The notes beneath the pieces were generated by a model. The model saw nothing but the letters and a program-made list of their open reading frames with translations, searched no databases and was not told the origin of the DNA. Positions 53,401 to 60,731 of a stretch of DNA of 64,000 nt are shown piece by piece. The position numbers and the translations under genes are program-made. How positions within the stretch are numbered: the first letter of the stretch is position 1; each line of letters begins with the position of its first letter. The DNA comes from Paeniglutamicibacter terrestris (GTDB lineage: Bacteria; Actinomycetota; Actinomycetes; Actinomycetales; Micrococcaceae), in assembly GCF_012271785.1 (NCBI RefSeq), contig NZ_JAAWVT010000007.1, forward strand, positions 1 through 64,000, written 5' to 3'.

Positions 53401-53620
53401 GACCCGCTACCTCGACGCCGCAGTCGCCCAGCTCCGCACCGAGGGCCACGAGATCCGTGACGAGGACGTGGCCCGGCTCTCCCCGCTCAAACACAAGAAC
53501 CTCAACCTGCTCGGCCGCTACAGCTTCACCGCCACCCAGCCGGCGGGCGGCACCCTGCGCCCGCTCCGTGATCCGGACACACTCGGACTCGACGACGACG
53601 AGGACGGCGCGGAAGACTGA
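50483..53620 (+). CDS. tnpA: Tn3-family transposase
   Basis: 1045 aa, full length for the family. N-terminal DUF4158 DNA-binding region (FLTDEQAEAYGRFAEEPTRP, LGFALQMCTVRYIGLFLEDP). The C-terminal DDE_Tnp_Tn3 domain has the catalytic Asp/Glu context in ATDNASYSDTVFGIFKMLGY and SPRFRDLEDQRFWK, and ends GRYSFT. The start is at MPVEFL rather than an upstream TTG-type start, because family members begin this way. No frameshift. It performs replicative transposition, completed by the resolvases at either side. Its terminal inverted repeats could not be identified. Confidence 0.96.
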   Translation: MPVEFLTDEQAEAYGRFAEEPTRPELERFFFLDDEDRSLIAKRRGDHNRLGFALQMCTVRYIGLFLEDPSAVPWPVVEHLAAQLEIEDPSCLKEYTERPKTAYEHAWEIRDAYGYHHYEDPAHGRMFRAFLHGRAWTHAEGPVALFNHAAGWLRRHRVLLPGVNVLARQVSVVRTIAEKRLHATVAKSALRADPALPGDLVATLKTPEGTRYSELERMRRPPTRSTGTAMKGALQRVEDIAAFGLGRLKLEQIPPNRLSTLARYGLGTKAPKLERTAEPKRTAILTAVMLHLEAKAIDDALDLFEILMATRLISTAKRSTDKQRLSTLPQLEKASRIVAMAAKVFFEKLESIEKAGGEVDVAALWRALEEIAPRSVMSGAAATVVTLVPQDGDSAQTALRGALALRYNTVKPFLSLLGETSALEAATGGVRILAGVKKLPALSRRKVGEKPLLPREIDDKLVPPHWHQAVYANAELPQGTVDRDAYVVCVLEQLFRALKRRDIFASPSHRWSDPRARLLIGAGWEAVREDILAGLSLEEDAEQHLRELLEVLDATWRQMAERLEEAGDDAKISIEVQPSGRAKLNVEKLHALGEPKSLAWLRGRVEKMLPKIDLPDLLFEVNAWTGFLDAFVHLGDGKTRMKDLSTSIVALLVSEACNIGMTPVINPGHEALTRSRLVHVDQYYLRTTTIAAANAALIEAQARVPIVQFWGKGLLASVDGLRFVVPVRTINAAPSPKYFAKKKGVTWLNAINDQVAGIGQMVVPGTPRDSLFILDALLNLDGGVKPEMVATDNASYSDTVFGIFKMLGYRFSPRFRDLEDQRFWKAQMPGAEPADGYGALEALARNNKVNVNKVLTAWPDMLRVAGSLVTNQVRAYDLLRMFGHEGRPTPLGQAFAEYGRIAKTLHLLAVVDPVDDTYRRQMHKQLTVQESRHKLAREICHGKKGTIHQAYRDGMEDQLGSLGLVLNAVVLWTTRYLDAAVAQLRTEGHEIRDEDVARLSPLKHKNLNLLGRYSFTATQPAGGTLRPLRDPDTLGLDDDEDGAED

Positions 53621-53978
53621 ATGGTGTGCTCTCGCTAAGCGGTGATGGGCTTTCCTGCCACCACTTCAGTGCCGGCGTTTTCCTTGGCACCAAGCCTCGT
53701 AGCTGGCCATTCGCATAAATTGGCCCTCGGTGATTGGTTCTGCCACGTTCCGGGGCATGTGGTTCTCAACCTCAAATTGCTCGCAACCATTGCAGAACGA
53801 GCTGTCACCGCGAGAAATGCCGATGAAGGTGCTGGGTGCCCAGCGTTTCAACTCGTTTGGCGGCCGGCGCAACATGCCGCAAGTGACGGTTGGACCCACT
53901 ATTTAAGCTGATTCATGAGTCGGTAGCCGCCCGTCTCGGGAGCTGAACGATTCGGCCAGGAATATGCCATGCGACGGG
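53621..53978. other. gap between tnpA and cstR, possible small leftward frame
   Basis: A leftward GTG frame at 53666-53899 (77 codons, with FIGISRGDSSFCNGCEQFEV) has four Cys but no recognised family or clear start signal. Otherwise nothing. The Tn3 right end may lie here. Confidence 0.3.
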
Positions 53979-54236
53979 CTAGGCCAGCGAGAGAAAGAGC
54001 TTTTCCATGTCGGCACGGTCGGCCGTGGGGTCCTCGCTTTTGAGGCACTGCTCCAGTCCGGTGGCGATGATGGCAAACCCGGCGCGATCGATGGCCTTGG
54101 ACGCGGCGGACAACTGGGTGACGACCGCGCGGCAGTCGCTGCCTTCCTCCAGCATGCGAATCACCGCGTTGAGCTGTCCTTGGGCGCGCTTGAGCCTGTT
54201 GATGACGGGCTTCATGGTGTCCACTTCAAGTTCCAT
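53979..54236 (-). CDS. cstR: CsoR-family repressor, CstR-like (persulfide sensor)
   Basis: 85 aa from ATG 54236, with GGGAGG ten bases upstream. All-helical CsoR/DUF156 fold beginning MKPVINRLKRAQGQLNAVIR. Two Cys, Cys35 (GSDCRAVV) and Cys64 (LEQCLKS), are kept, but the copper-ligand His four residues before the second Cys is replaced by Gly60. This is the CstR pattern: a dithiol that forms a persulfide/trisulfide bridge rather than a Cu(I) site. The adjacent persulfide dioxygenase, rhodaneses and TauE match the Staphylococcus cst operon. Divergent promoters carry its operators. Confidence 0.85.
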   Translation of the reverse strand: MELEVDTMKPVINRLKRAQGQLNAVIRMLEEGSDCRAVVTQLSAASKAIDRAGFAIIATGLEQCLKSEDPTADRADMEKLFLSLA

Positions 54237-54274
54237 GATGGGGTTCCTCCCGGTGTTGGTTTTTCTCAATTGTA

Positions 54275-54290
54275 TACCCCGGGGGGTTTC
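54275..54290 (-). promoter_or_regulatory. operator over the cstR promoter
   Basis: ATACCCC-GG-GGGGTTT, a degenerate member of the ACCCC/GGGGT class. On the minus strand TATACAAT next to it is a good -10 box for cstR, so the repressor probably controls itself. Confidence 0.5.
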
Positions 54291-54317
54291 CTGGGTATCG
54301 TTGACAGTGGATACTCG

Positions 54318-54333
54318 ATACCCCTAGGGGTAT
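54318..54333. promoter_or_regulatory. perfect CsoR/CstR operator ATACCCCTAGGGGTAT
   Basis: 16-bp perfect palindrome between cstR and the Cys-rich gene. A CATAAT -10-like box (54338-54343) lies just downstream, so the site sits in the promoter spacer, as at copB. Confidence 0.75.
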
Positions 54334-54401
54334 GTGCCATAATCGAGTACCAGAGGAGGGAGGAGCCTCCATCGACAATCCCAAACCGAAGGAATCGCCA
54401 C

Positions 54402-54578
54402 ATGTGCCGAGCAACCAAATGCCGCAAATGCCAAAAAATCACCTGGTCCGGATGCGGCCAGCACGTCAAGCAGGTCATGGCCCACGTGCCACGCAATGAA
54501 CGCTGCTCCTGCGACCCGAACGCCCCGAAGGGGACCGGCAAGGAGGGCGGGTTCTTCGCACGCCTCTTTGGCCGCTAA
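54402..54578 (+). CDS. 58-aa Cys-rich protein of unknown function
   Basis: Begins MCRATKCRKCQKITWSGCGQ and continues HVKQVMAHVP, then RCSCDPNAP and a basic Phe-rich tail. The CxxC-type pairs plus His resemble a small zinc- or persulfide-binding knuckle; six Cys in 58 residues. GAAGGAA precedes the ATG. It is transcribed from the operator-bearing promoter opposite cstR. Homologous short proteins occur in Actinobacteria near redox genes; no function is assigned. Confidence 0.75.
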   Translation: MCRATKCRKCQKITWSGCGQHVKQVMAHVPRNERCSCDPNAPKGTGKEGGFFARLFGR

Positions 54579-54689
54579 GCCCCGGCCATCCCATGCCGAA
54601 CAGTGGGCGGCGCCAGCGCGGATGGTGCCGACCGCCGCTTTTTTGTGGGGCAAGCGACCCTGGGGTCTGGACGGCGGATGACTTGACGC

Positions 54690-54705
54690 ATACCCCTAGG
54701 GGTAT
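54690..54705 (+). promoter_or_regulatory. operator ATACCCCTAGGGGTAT upstream of the persulfide dioxygenase
   Basis: Perfect 16-bp palindrome. TTGACG (54683-54688) and TATTAT (54703-54708) flank it with 14 bases between, shorter than the usual spacer. Confidence 0.75.
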
Positions 54706-54724
54706 TATCGTTTGAAGTGAAGTT

Positions 54725-54742
54725 CATACCCCTGGGGGTATG
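54725..54742 (+). promoter_or_regulatory. second operator CATACCCC-TG-GGGGTATG
   Basis: Perfect 8-bp arms, 20 bases after the previous operator and 42 before the dioxygenase start. Tandem sites suggest cooperative binding of CstR tetramers. Confidence 0.7.
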
Positions 54743-54783
54743 GAGGGTAGGCGAACCAACCACGACCATCAACAAGGAGAGAC

Positions 54784-56181
54784 ATGCTTCTGGAACGTAT
54801 TTACGACGAAGACCTCGCGCAGGCCAGCTACTTCATCGGCTGCCAGGCCAAGGGCGAGGCCCTCGTGGTGGACGCCCGCCGCGACATCCAGGTGTACCAG
54901 GACCTTGCAGCGAAAAACGGCATGAAGATCACCGCCGTCACCGAGACCCACATCCACGCCGACTACCTCTCCGGGACCCGCGAACTTGCCGCCGCCACCG
55001 GTGCGGCAATCTACGTTTCGGGCGAGGGCGGGCCGGACTGGCAATACGAATTCGAAGCCGAACGCCTCCTTGACCAGTCCACCATCACCCTGGGAAACAT
55101 CACCGCCACCGCCCTGCACACGCCGGGACACACCCCCGAACACCTTTCCTTCCTGGTCACCGACGGCGCCTTCAGTGACAAACCGGGCTTCCTGCTCTCG
55201 GGCGACTTCGTCTTCTCCGGCGACCTGGGCCGCCCGGACCTGCTCGACGAGGCCGCTGGCGGGATCGACACCCGCTTCGCCGGGGCCCACGACCTGTTCG
55301 TTTCCCTCCAGGAAAAGTTCCTGACCCTGCCCGACTACGTGCAGGTCTACCCCGGGCACGGCGCCGGCAGCGCCTGCGGCAAGGCGCTGGGCGCGATCCC
55401 GTCCTCCACGGTCGGGTATGAGCGCAGCTTCGCATGGTGGGGTCCCTACCTGGAGGCCAACGACGAGGCGGGCTTCGTCGAGGCCCTGCTCGACGGGCAG
55501 CCCGACGCACATGCCTATTTCGGCCGCATGAAGCGCGAAAACCGCCAGGGCCCGGCCATCCTGGGCGAACGCGCACCGCTGGCAGAACTGGCCACCGCGG
55601 ACGTCGCGACCGCCCTGGCCGCGGATGACATCGGCGTGGTCGACACCCGCCCCCACACCCAGGTCCATCAGGGCACCGTCTCCGGGGCGCTGAACATCCC
55701 CGCCGGCACCAAAGCCGCAAGCTACGGGGCCTGGGCCGTGGACCCGGAAACGGACCAGCGACCGCTGGTGCTCTTGGCTCCGGACAGCGAGAGCGCCATG
55801 GAGATGTGGGACCACCTCATCCGCGTGGGCATCGACAACGTCGCCGGATATGTGACCTCGTTCGAGGGTCTTCCGACCTACACCCCGCAGACCCTGGACC
55901 CGGCCGACCTGGCAGGGTTCGATGCGGCCATCGTCTTGGATGTGCGCAACAAGTCCGAGCACACCGCCGGACACATTCCCGGCTCCGAACAGCTCAACGC
56001 CGGACGGGTGCTCTGGCACACCGACCAACTGCCGGCCGACGGCGTGATCGTGAGCTACTGCCAGTCCGGGGTCCGCAACTCCGTGGCCGCCTCCGCCCTG
56101 CGCCGCGCCGGGTTCGACGTCATCGAGCTCGAGGGCAGCTACGCCGGATGGTCCTCCTGGAAGCAAACGCAGGACGCCTAA
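54784..56181 (+). CDS. persulfide dioxygenase-sulfurtransferase (CstB-like MBL/rhodanese fusion)
   Basis: 465 aa. The metallo-beta-lactamase part (1-245) is of the ETHE1/CstB type: THIHADYLSG (His56, His58, Asp60), TPGHTPEH (His116), GDFVFSGDLGRPDLL (Asp141) and YPGHGAGSACGK, a mononuclear iron site. Two rhodanese-like domains follow. The first (about 255-345) lacks the catalytic Cys; the second (about 365-465) has Cys426 in SYCQSGVRNS. It oxidises low-molecular-weight persulfides to sulfite and handles thiosulfate. First gene after two CstR operators. Confidence 0.92.
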   Translation: MLLERIYDEDLAQASYFIGCQAKGEALVVDARRDIQVYQDLAAKNGMKITAVTETHIHADYLSGTRELAAATGAAIYVSGEGGPDWQYEFEAERLLDQSTITLGNITATALHTPGHTPEHLSFLVTDGAFSDKPGFLLSGDFVFSGDLGRPDLLDEAAGGIDTRFAGAHDLFVSLQEKFLTLPDYVQVYPGHGAGSACGKALGAIPSSTVGYERSFAWWGPYLEANDEAGFVEALLDGQPDAHAYFGRMKRENRQGPAILGERAPLAELATADVATALAADDIGVVDTRPHTQVHQGTVSGALNIPAGTKAASYGAWAVDPETDQRPLVLLAPDSESAMEMWDHLIRVGIDNVAGYVTSFEGLPTYTPQTLDPADLAGFDAAIVLDVRNKSEHTAGHIPGSEQLNAGRVLWHTDQLPADGVIVSYCQSGVRNSVAASALRRAGFDVIELEGSYAGWSSWKQTQDA

Positions 56182-56287
56182 AGCCCCGTACACCCCCACC
56201 CATTCCACTCATTCTCGGTCCCGCATCCCCCTTTTCCGGATGCTGGACCGGCCAGGCGCCACGCCCGGCAGAAAGGGCCCGCAAGCC

Positions 56288-56887
56288 ATGAACACCACCC
56301 CCCAATCCACCATCCCCCAGAGCACCAGTCCCGAAGAGCTCAAGAACTGGATCGCCAACGGCACCGACGTCGTGGTGCTGGACGTGCGATCCGCCGCCGA
56401 ATTCGAAACCCTGCATATCAAGGGCTCCTACAACGTGCCCCTCCCGTTGCTGGCCGAACACACCGAAGAACTCGCGGCCAAGCTTGACACCAAGGTGGTG
56501 CTGGTCTGCCAATCCGGCGTGCGCGCCACCGAAGCCAAAACGAACCTCGCATCGGTCGGCTTCGGCAACGCCCATGTCCTGTCCGGCGGGGTTCCCGCCT
56601 ACCAGCAGGCCGGCGGCCAGACCGTCGAAGGGTCCAAGCGCTGGGCCCTGGAACGCCAGGTGCGCATGGTGGCCGGTTCCCTCGTGGTGGCCGGCCTGGC
56701 CGGGGGCAAGTTCCTCTCCCCGCAGTTGCGCACCGTCGCAGGGGCCATCGGTGCCGGCCTGACCTTCTCCGCGGCCACCAACACCTGCGCCATGGGCAAG
56801 GCCCTAGCCGTGATGCCCTGGAACAAGACCGGGAACGAGCCGACCCGTGAATCGGTCATGGCCCAGCTTCCGGCCAAGAAGTCCTAA
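56288..56887 (+). CDS. rhodanese with C-terminal DUF2892 membrane domain
   Basis: 199 aa. Rhodanese domain (about 12-110) with catalytic Cys74 in VCQSGVRAT. It is followed by a DUF2892 segment (about 112-180: WALERQVRMVAGSLVVAGL, then TFSAATNTCAMGKAL) with two helices, anchoring it to the membrane. It transfers sulfane sulfur near the membrane, presumably toward the exporter downstream. GAAAGGG precedes the ATG. Confidence 0.9.
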   Translation: MNTTPQSTIPQSTSPEELKNWIANGTDVVVLDVRSAAEFETLHIKGSYNVPLPLLAEHTEELAAKLDTKVVLVCQSGVRATEAKTNLASVGFGNAHVLSGGVPAYQQAGGQTVEGSKRWALERQVRMVAGSLVVAGLAGGKFLSPQLRTVAGAIGAGLTFSAATNTCAMGKALAVMPWNKTGNEPTRESVMAQLPAKKS

Positions 56888-57001
56888 CCCCCGGTTGGCC
56901 CGCGGCCAATCGCTTTCCTCCGGTTTCCGGGCCCGGGGCGAGTGGATCCGGTGCCCGGGAACCACCACGTACCGTTTGAACACGCCCCCGAAGGAGCAAT
57001 C

Positions 57002-57298
57002 ATGCCAGAAATCACCATCACCGACACCGACGGCCGACGTGCTACGGACCAGATCCTCGATGTCCGTGAAGACTTCGAAGTCGCCGAGGGCATGATTCCC
57101 GGCGCCATCCACATCCCCATGGGCGAGTTGAACACGCGTCTGGGCGAACTCGACCGGTCCCGCCCGGTCATCGTCATCTGCCGCAGCGGCAACCGCAGTG
57201 CCCGCGTCGCCGACGCCCTCACCGGGGCTGGCTACACCGCAGACACCATGGCCGGCGGCATGATCGCCTGGCAACGCGCCGGGCTGCCCGTCAGCTAA
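57002..57298 (+). CDS. single-domain rhodanese
   Basis: 98 aa, catalytic Cys60 in ICRSGNRSARVA with LDVREDFEVAEGMIPGAIHI upstream. It is cytoplasmic. GAAGGAG sits six bases before the ATG. It is the third sulfurtransferase in the row, likely shuttling persulfide sulfur. Confidence 0.93.
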   Translation: MPEITITDTDGRRATDQILDVREDFEVAEGMIPGAIHIPMGELNTRLGELDRSRPVIVICRSGNRSARVADALTGAGYTADTMAGGMIAWQRAGLPVS

Positions 57299-57366
57299 CA
57301 AGAACGCCCCGACCGCATCGCCCCCACACACCGACCCGCACCCCTGACCCGGCAAGGACTGCCTCC

Positions 57367-58320
57367 ATGACCCTCACCCTCGCACTCACCCTCCTGCTCT
57401 CGGTGCTGATCGGGATCTCCCTCGGCCTGCTCGGCGGCGGCGGGTCCATCCTCACCGTCCCGATCCTCACCTACGTCGCAGGCATGAACCCCAAGGAAGC
57501 CATCGCCGCCTCGCTCTTCGTCGTTGGAGCGACCAGCGCGGTCAGCGCCGTGACCCACGCCCGCAAGAAACGCGTGCAATGGCGCACCGGCCTGGTCTTC
57601 GGCGCAGCCGGCATGGCAGGGGCCTTCGGCGGCGGGCTGCTGGGGGGCCACATCCCCGGAACCATCCTCATGATCGCCTTCGCCCTCATGATGGTCGCCA
57701 CCTCCCTGGCCATGATCCGCGGCCGCAAGAACCACACCGGCGCCACCCACGACGCCGAGCTGCCCGTATTCAAGGTCATCATCGAGGGCCTGGTCGTGGG
57801 CCTGGTCACCGGGCTGGTGGGCGCCGGCGGTGGCTTCCTCGTCGTCCCGGCACTCGCCCTGCTTGGCGGCCTGTCGATGCCCGTCGCGGTCGGCACCTCG
57901 CTGGTGGTTATCGCCATGAAGTCCTTTGCCGGACTCGGCGGCTACCTCACCACGGTCTCCCTGGACTGGGTGCTGGTCGGCGGGGTCACGGCCGCAGCGA
58001 TCCTCGGTTCCTTCCTCGGCGCACGCCTGGCCGGACGCATCCCCGAAGCGGCCCTGCGCAAGGGCTTTGGCTTCTTCGTCCTGGCCATGGGCGTCTTCGT
58101 CCTCGTCCAGGAACTACCCTCCCCGGCCAACCTCATCATGGGCCTCACGGCCACCGCAATCGCCACGGCCGCGGCCCTGTGCTGGTTTGCCATCCCCGCA
58201 TGCCCCCTGCGACGCACGTCCCTGGGGTCCCCGCCACCACCACGGCAACCGAAGCCCACTAACCGCCGGCTCATCGCCGTCCGGCCCTTCAGCCCCGGCA
58301 CACCAGGAGACCGAGCATGA
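57367..58320 (+). CDS. TauE/SafE family sulfite/organosulfur exporter
   Basis: 317 aa. Eight or so helices in two TauE repeats, each with a Gly-rich turn: SLGLLGGGGSILTVPILTYV and GLVTGLVGAGGGFLVVPALA. It is followed by a cytoplasmic Pro/Arg-rich tail. It probably exports sulfite or thiosulfate made by the dioxygenase. Its stop overlaps the MFS start (ATGA). Confidence 0.9.
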   Translation: MTLTLALTLLLSVLIGISLGLLGGGGSILTVPILTYVAGMNPKEAIAASLFVVGATSAVSAVTHARKKRVQWRTGLVFGAAGMAGAFGGGLLGGHIPGTILMIAFALMMVATSLAMIRGRKNHTGATHDAELPVFKVIIEGLVVGLVTGLVGAGGGFLVVPALALLGGLSMPVAVGTSLVVIAMKSFAGLGGYLTTVSLDWVLVGGVTAAAILGSFLGARLAGRIPEAALRKGFGFFVLAMGVFVLVQELPSPANLIMGLTATAIATAAALCWFAIPACPLRRTSLGSPPPPRQPKPTNRRLIAVRPFSPGTPGDRA

Positions 58321-59642
58321 AGCAGTCCACCAGGGCACTCCCCAGCTTGGGTTTGCGCGCCAACGCGGCGCAGTTCACCCTGCTCGTCGCGGTCAACGCG
58401 CTGGTCGGGGGCATGGTTGGACAGCAACAAACCGTCCTGCCACTGCTCGCCCACACTGAGTTCGGTTTGAATGGATACACGTTCCTGTTTGCCTACGTGG
58501 CGGCCTTCGGGATCGCCAAGGCGACCTCCAACTGGTTCGCCGGGACCCTCTCGGACCGCTACGGACGCAAACCCGTGCTGCTGGCCGGGTGGCTTTTCGC
58601 CATCCCGGTGCCGCTGATGCTCATCCTTGCGCCGGACTGGGGCTGGGTCGTCGCCGCGAACGTGCTGCTGGGCATCAACCAGGGCCTGACCTGGTCGACC
58701 ACCGTCATCATGAAAATCGACCTGGTGGGCCCGGCACAGCGCGGCCTGGCCATGGGCCTGAACGAGGCCGCCGGCTACGGGGCCGTGGCCGCCACCTCCC
58801 TGCTGGCCGGATACCTCGCCGAGCAGTACGGGCTGCGTCCGGCACCCTTCCTCTTGGGAATCGCCTACACCGCCTTGGCACTGCTGCTGTCGGGCCTTTT
58901 CGTCCGGGAGACCCACCCACATGCCCTCCTGGATGCCGGAAACATGGCTGCCCGGGGCGCCTCCGCCCGGCATGGCCTGGACGCCAACCTAGCCAACGGC
59001 CAGGTCTTTGCCCTGACCAGCTTCCGCGAACCTGCCTTGTCCTCGGCGAGCCTGGCCGGCCTGGTGAACAACCTGAACTTCGGACTCTCCTGGGGCCTGT
59101 TCCCCCTCCTGTTCGCCACTTCGGATCTCAGCATGGGCCAGATCGGCCTGCTTTTCGCCCTGTATCCCGGGGTCTGGGGCATCGGCCAAATGGCGACCGG
59201 TGCTCTCTCGGACCGGATCGGGCGCAAACACCTCATCACCACCGGCATGCTGGTCCAGGCCACAGCCCTGGCGATCATCGCGCTCGGGGACGGCTTTGGT
59301 GCCTGGGCCTCGGGAACCGTATTGCTCGGCGCGGGAACCGCCATGGTCTACCCCACGCTACTGGCCTCCGTGGGCGACGTCGCCCATCCCTCTTGGAGGG
59401 GACGCGCGGTGGGCGTCTACCGGGTCTGGCGCGACCTCGGATATGCCGTCGGTGCCATCATTGGCGGGATCGTAGCCGACCTCATGGGGCTGCATGCGGC
59501 ACTCTGGATGGCCGCAACCCTCAGCGCCGCGGCGGCCCTTGCCGTCGCGGTCCGCATGTATGAAACGCACCCGCCACACCCCCAGCCGGACCACGCGGTT
59601 GATACCGCCCCAATGCTTCCGCACGATCACACCAACACGTAG
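58317..59642 (+). CDS. MFS transporter
   Basis: 441 aa, twelve helices. The MFS A-motif GTLSDRYGRKPVLL follows helix 2, with a second copy in the C-terminal half (GALSDRIGRKHLIT). The C-terminus is His-containing (HPPHPQPDHAVD). The substrate is unknown; coupling to the TauE gene suggests a sulfur or metal-related solute. Confidence 0.9.
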   Translation: MKQSTRALPSLGLRANAAQFTLLVAVNALVGGMVGQQQTVLPLLAHTEFGLNGYTFLFAYVAAFGIAKATSNWFAGTLSDRYGRKPVLLAGWLFAIPVPLMLILAPDWGWVVAANVLLGINQGLTWSTTVIMKIDLVGPAQRGLAMGLNEAAGYGAVAATSLLAGYLAEQYGLRPAPFLLGIAYTALALLLSGLFVRETHPHALLDAGNMAARGASARHGLDANLANGQVFALTSFREPALSSASLAGLVNNLNFGLSWGLFPLLFATSDLSMGQIGLLFALYPGVWGIGQMATGALSDRIGRKHLITTGMLVQATALAIIALGDGFGAWASGTVLLGAGTAMVYPTLLASVGDVAHPSWRGRAVGVYRVWRDLGYAVGAIIGGIVADLMGLHAALWMAATLSAAAALAVAVRMYETHPPHPQPDHAVDTAPMLPHDHTNT

Positions 59643-59730
59643 CATGAGCGAAGAACTGAGGACCCCTGCCATGACGGAGCATGCAACTCCCCACGGCACT
59701 CTTCCACACCACAACCCCAGGAGCACCGCA

Positions 59731-60150
59731 ATGACCTACACCCACGCCATCACCGTCCCGCTGTCATGGCAAGACGCCGTCGAACGGACACGCGGCGCCT
59801 TGGCAGAACAGGGATTCGGTGTCCTGACGGAGATCGACGTGAAGGAGACCTTCACCCAAAAGCTGGGCCAGGAGGCCGGAGCCTCCGTGGGGGACTACAT
59901 CATCCTTGGTGCCTGCAACCCGCAACTGGCCCAGCGCGGCATCACCGCAGAACCGCAGCTGGGCGCGCTGCTCCCATGCAATGTCGTGGTGCGTCGCGCT
60001 CCCGATGCCACGGAAACCACCATCGAGGCCATTGACCCGCAAACCATGGTGAAGCTCAGCCAGAGCGGTGCCACGCGCGAGGTCGCCGACGAAGCCGACG
60101 CCAGGCTCCAGGCGGCATTGAAGGAAATTTCCGGAAACGTAGGTATCTAG
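59731..60150 (+). CDS. DUF302 domain protein
   Basis: 139 aa, single DUF302 unit: GFGVLTEIDVKETFTQKLG, IILGACNPQLAQRGI and GALLPCNVVVRR, with two Cys of the family. A helical tail ends VADEADARLQAALKEISG. AGGAG lies seven bases before the ATG; the frame extends 29 codons upstream without protein-like sequence. A shortened copy lies at 62650-62926. Function unknown; common in metal and sulfur islands. Confidence 0.88.
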   Translation: MTYTHAITVPLSWQDAVERTRGALAEQGFGVLTEIDVKETFTQKLGQEAGASVGDYIILGACNPQLAQRGITAEPQLGALLPCNVVVRRAPDATETTIEAIDPQTMVKLSQSGATREVADEADARLQAALKEISGNVGI

Positions 60151-60731
60151 GTTCTCACCGAAGGTCCCTGGCGCGGTTCCCGCATCGCTATCTGGCGCCG
60201 GTTTCTGCGCGGAGCTAGGTGTCCTCGGACGGTCCCTCAGACCATGAACCAGCCGGCGCCGAAGAGCCAGACGGTGGTGAGGACATCACCGGCGTCGACC
60301 ACTGATCGCAAGGCGAGTAAACGATGGGGAGCGTTGGCGCCCACGCGCCGTCCGGTTGGGCGGCTAAGCCCAAAACGGATCATCTCGAAAACCCACTTGT
60401 TTTTCGGACACCAGAACGGAACCAGCTCATTCATATTCTTCCGCACTACTCTTGCCGGCTTTACTGAGTCCGCACTGGATCACGGTTAAAGCGCCAGTTA
60501 GGATTCATGGACACGCACTGCCAAGCCTCCACCGTGTGGGCCATCGATGTTGGACCTGCCCACAAGTTTGGGCCACCTGTCTGCTCGGCCGCGAGGCTGT
60601 CAACGGTTCTTCATCAGATGGAAACACGACAACATGTTGTGTTTCCATCTGATGAAGCTGTTTTACCAGCCGCGCCAACTACCCACGGCGAGGGCGCGGC
60701 GCGTCGGTTGCGGAATCTGGAAGGTATCTGT
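60151..60731. other. intergenic between convergent genes
   Basis: No gene recognised. It contains the long hairpin at 60609-60657; otherwise it is unremarkable. Confidence 0.5.
60609..60657. repeat. 49-nt perfect-arm hairpin
   Basis: CTTCATCAGATGGAAACAC (60609-60627) and GTGTTTCCATCTGATGAAG (60639-60657) are perfect 19-bp arms around an 11-nt loop containing AACATGTT. The A/T-balanced stem and absence of a T tract make a simple terminator less likely. It could be a transposon end or an RNA structure ending both convergent transcripts. Confidence 0.7.

Noticed and set aside
51998-53494. 498-codon frame antisense to the Tn3 transposase
   Set aside because: Shadow of tnpA; composition is that of reversed GC-rich codons.
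54769-56208. 479-codon frame antisense to the persulfide dioxygenase
   Set aside because: Shadow of a gene with a full set of catalytic motifs.
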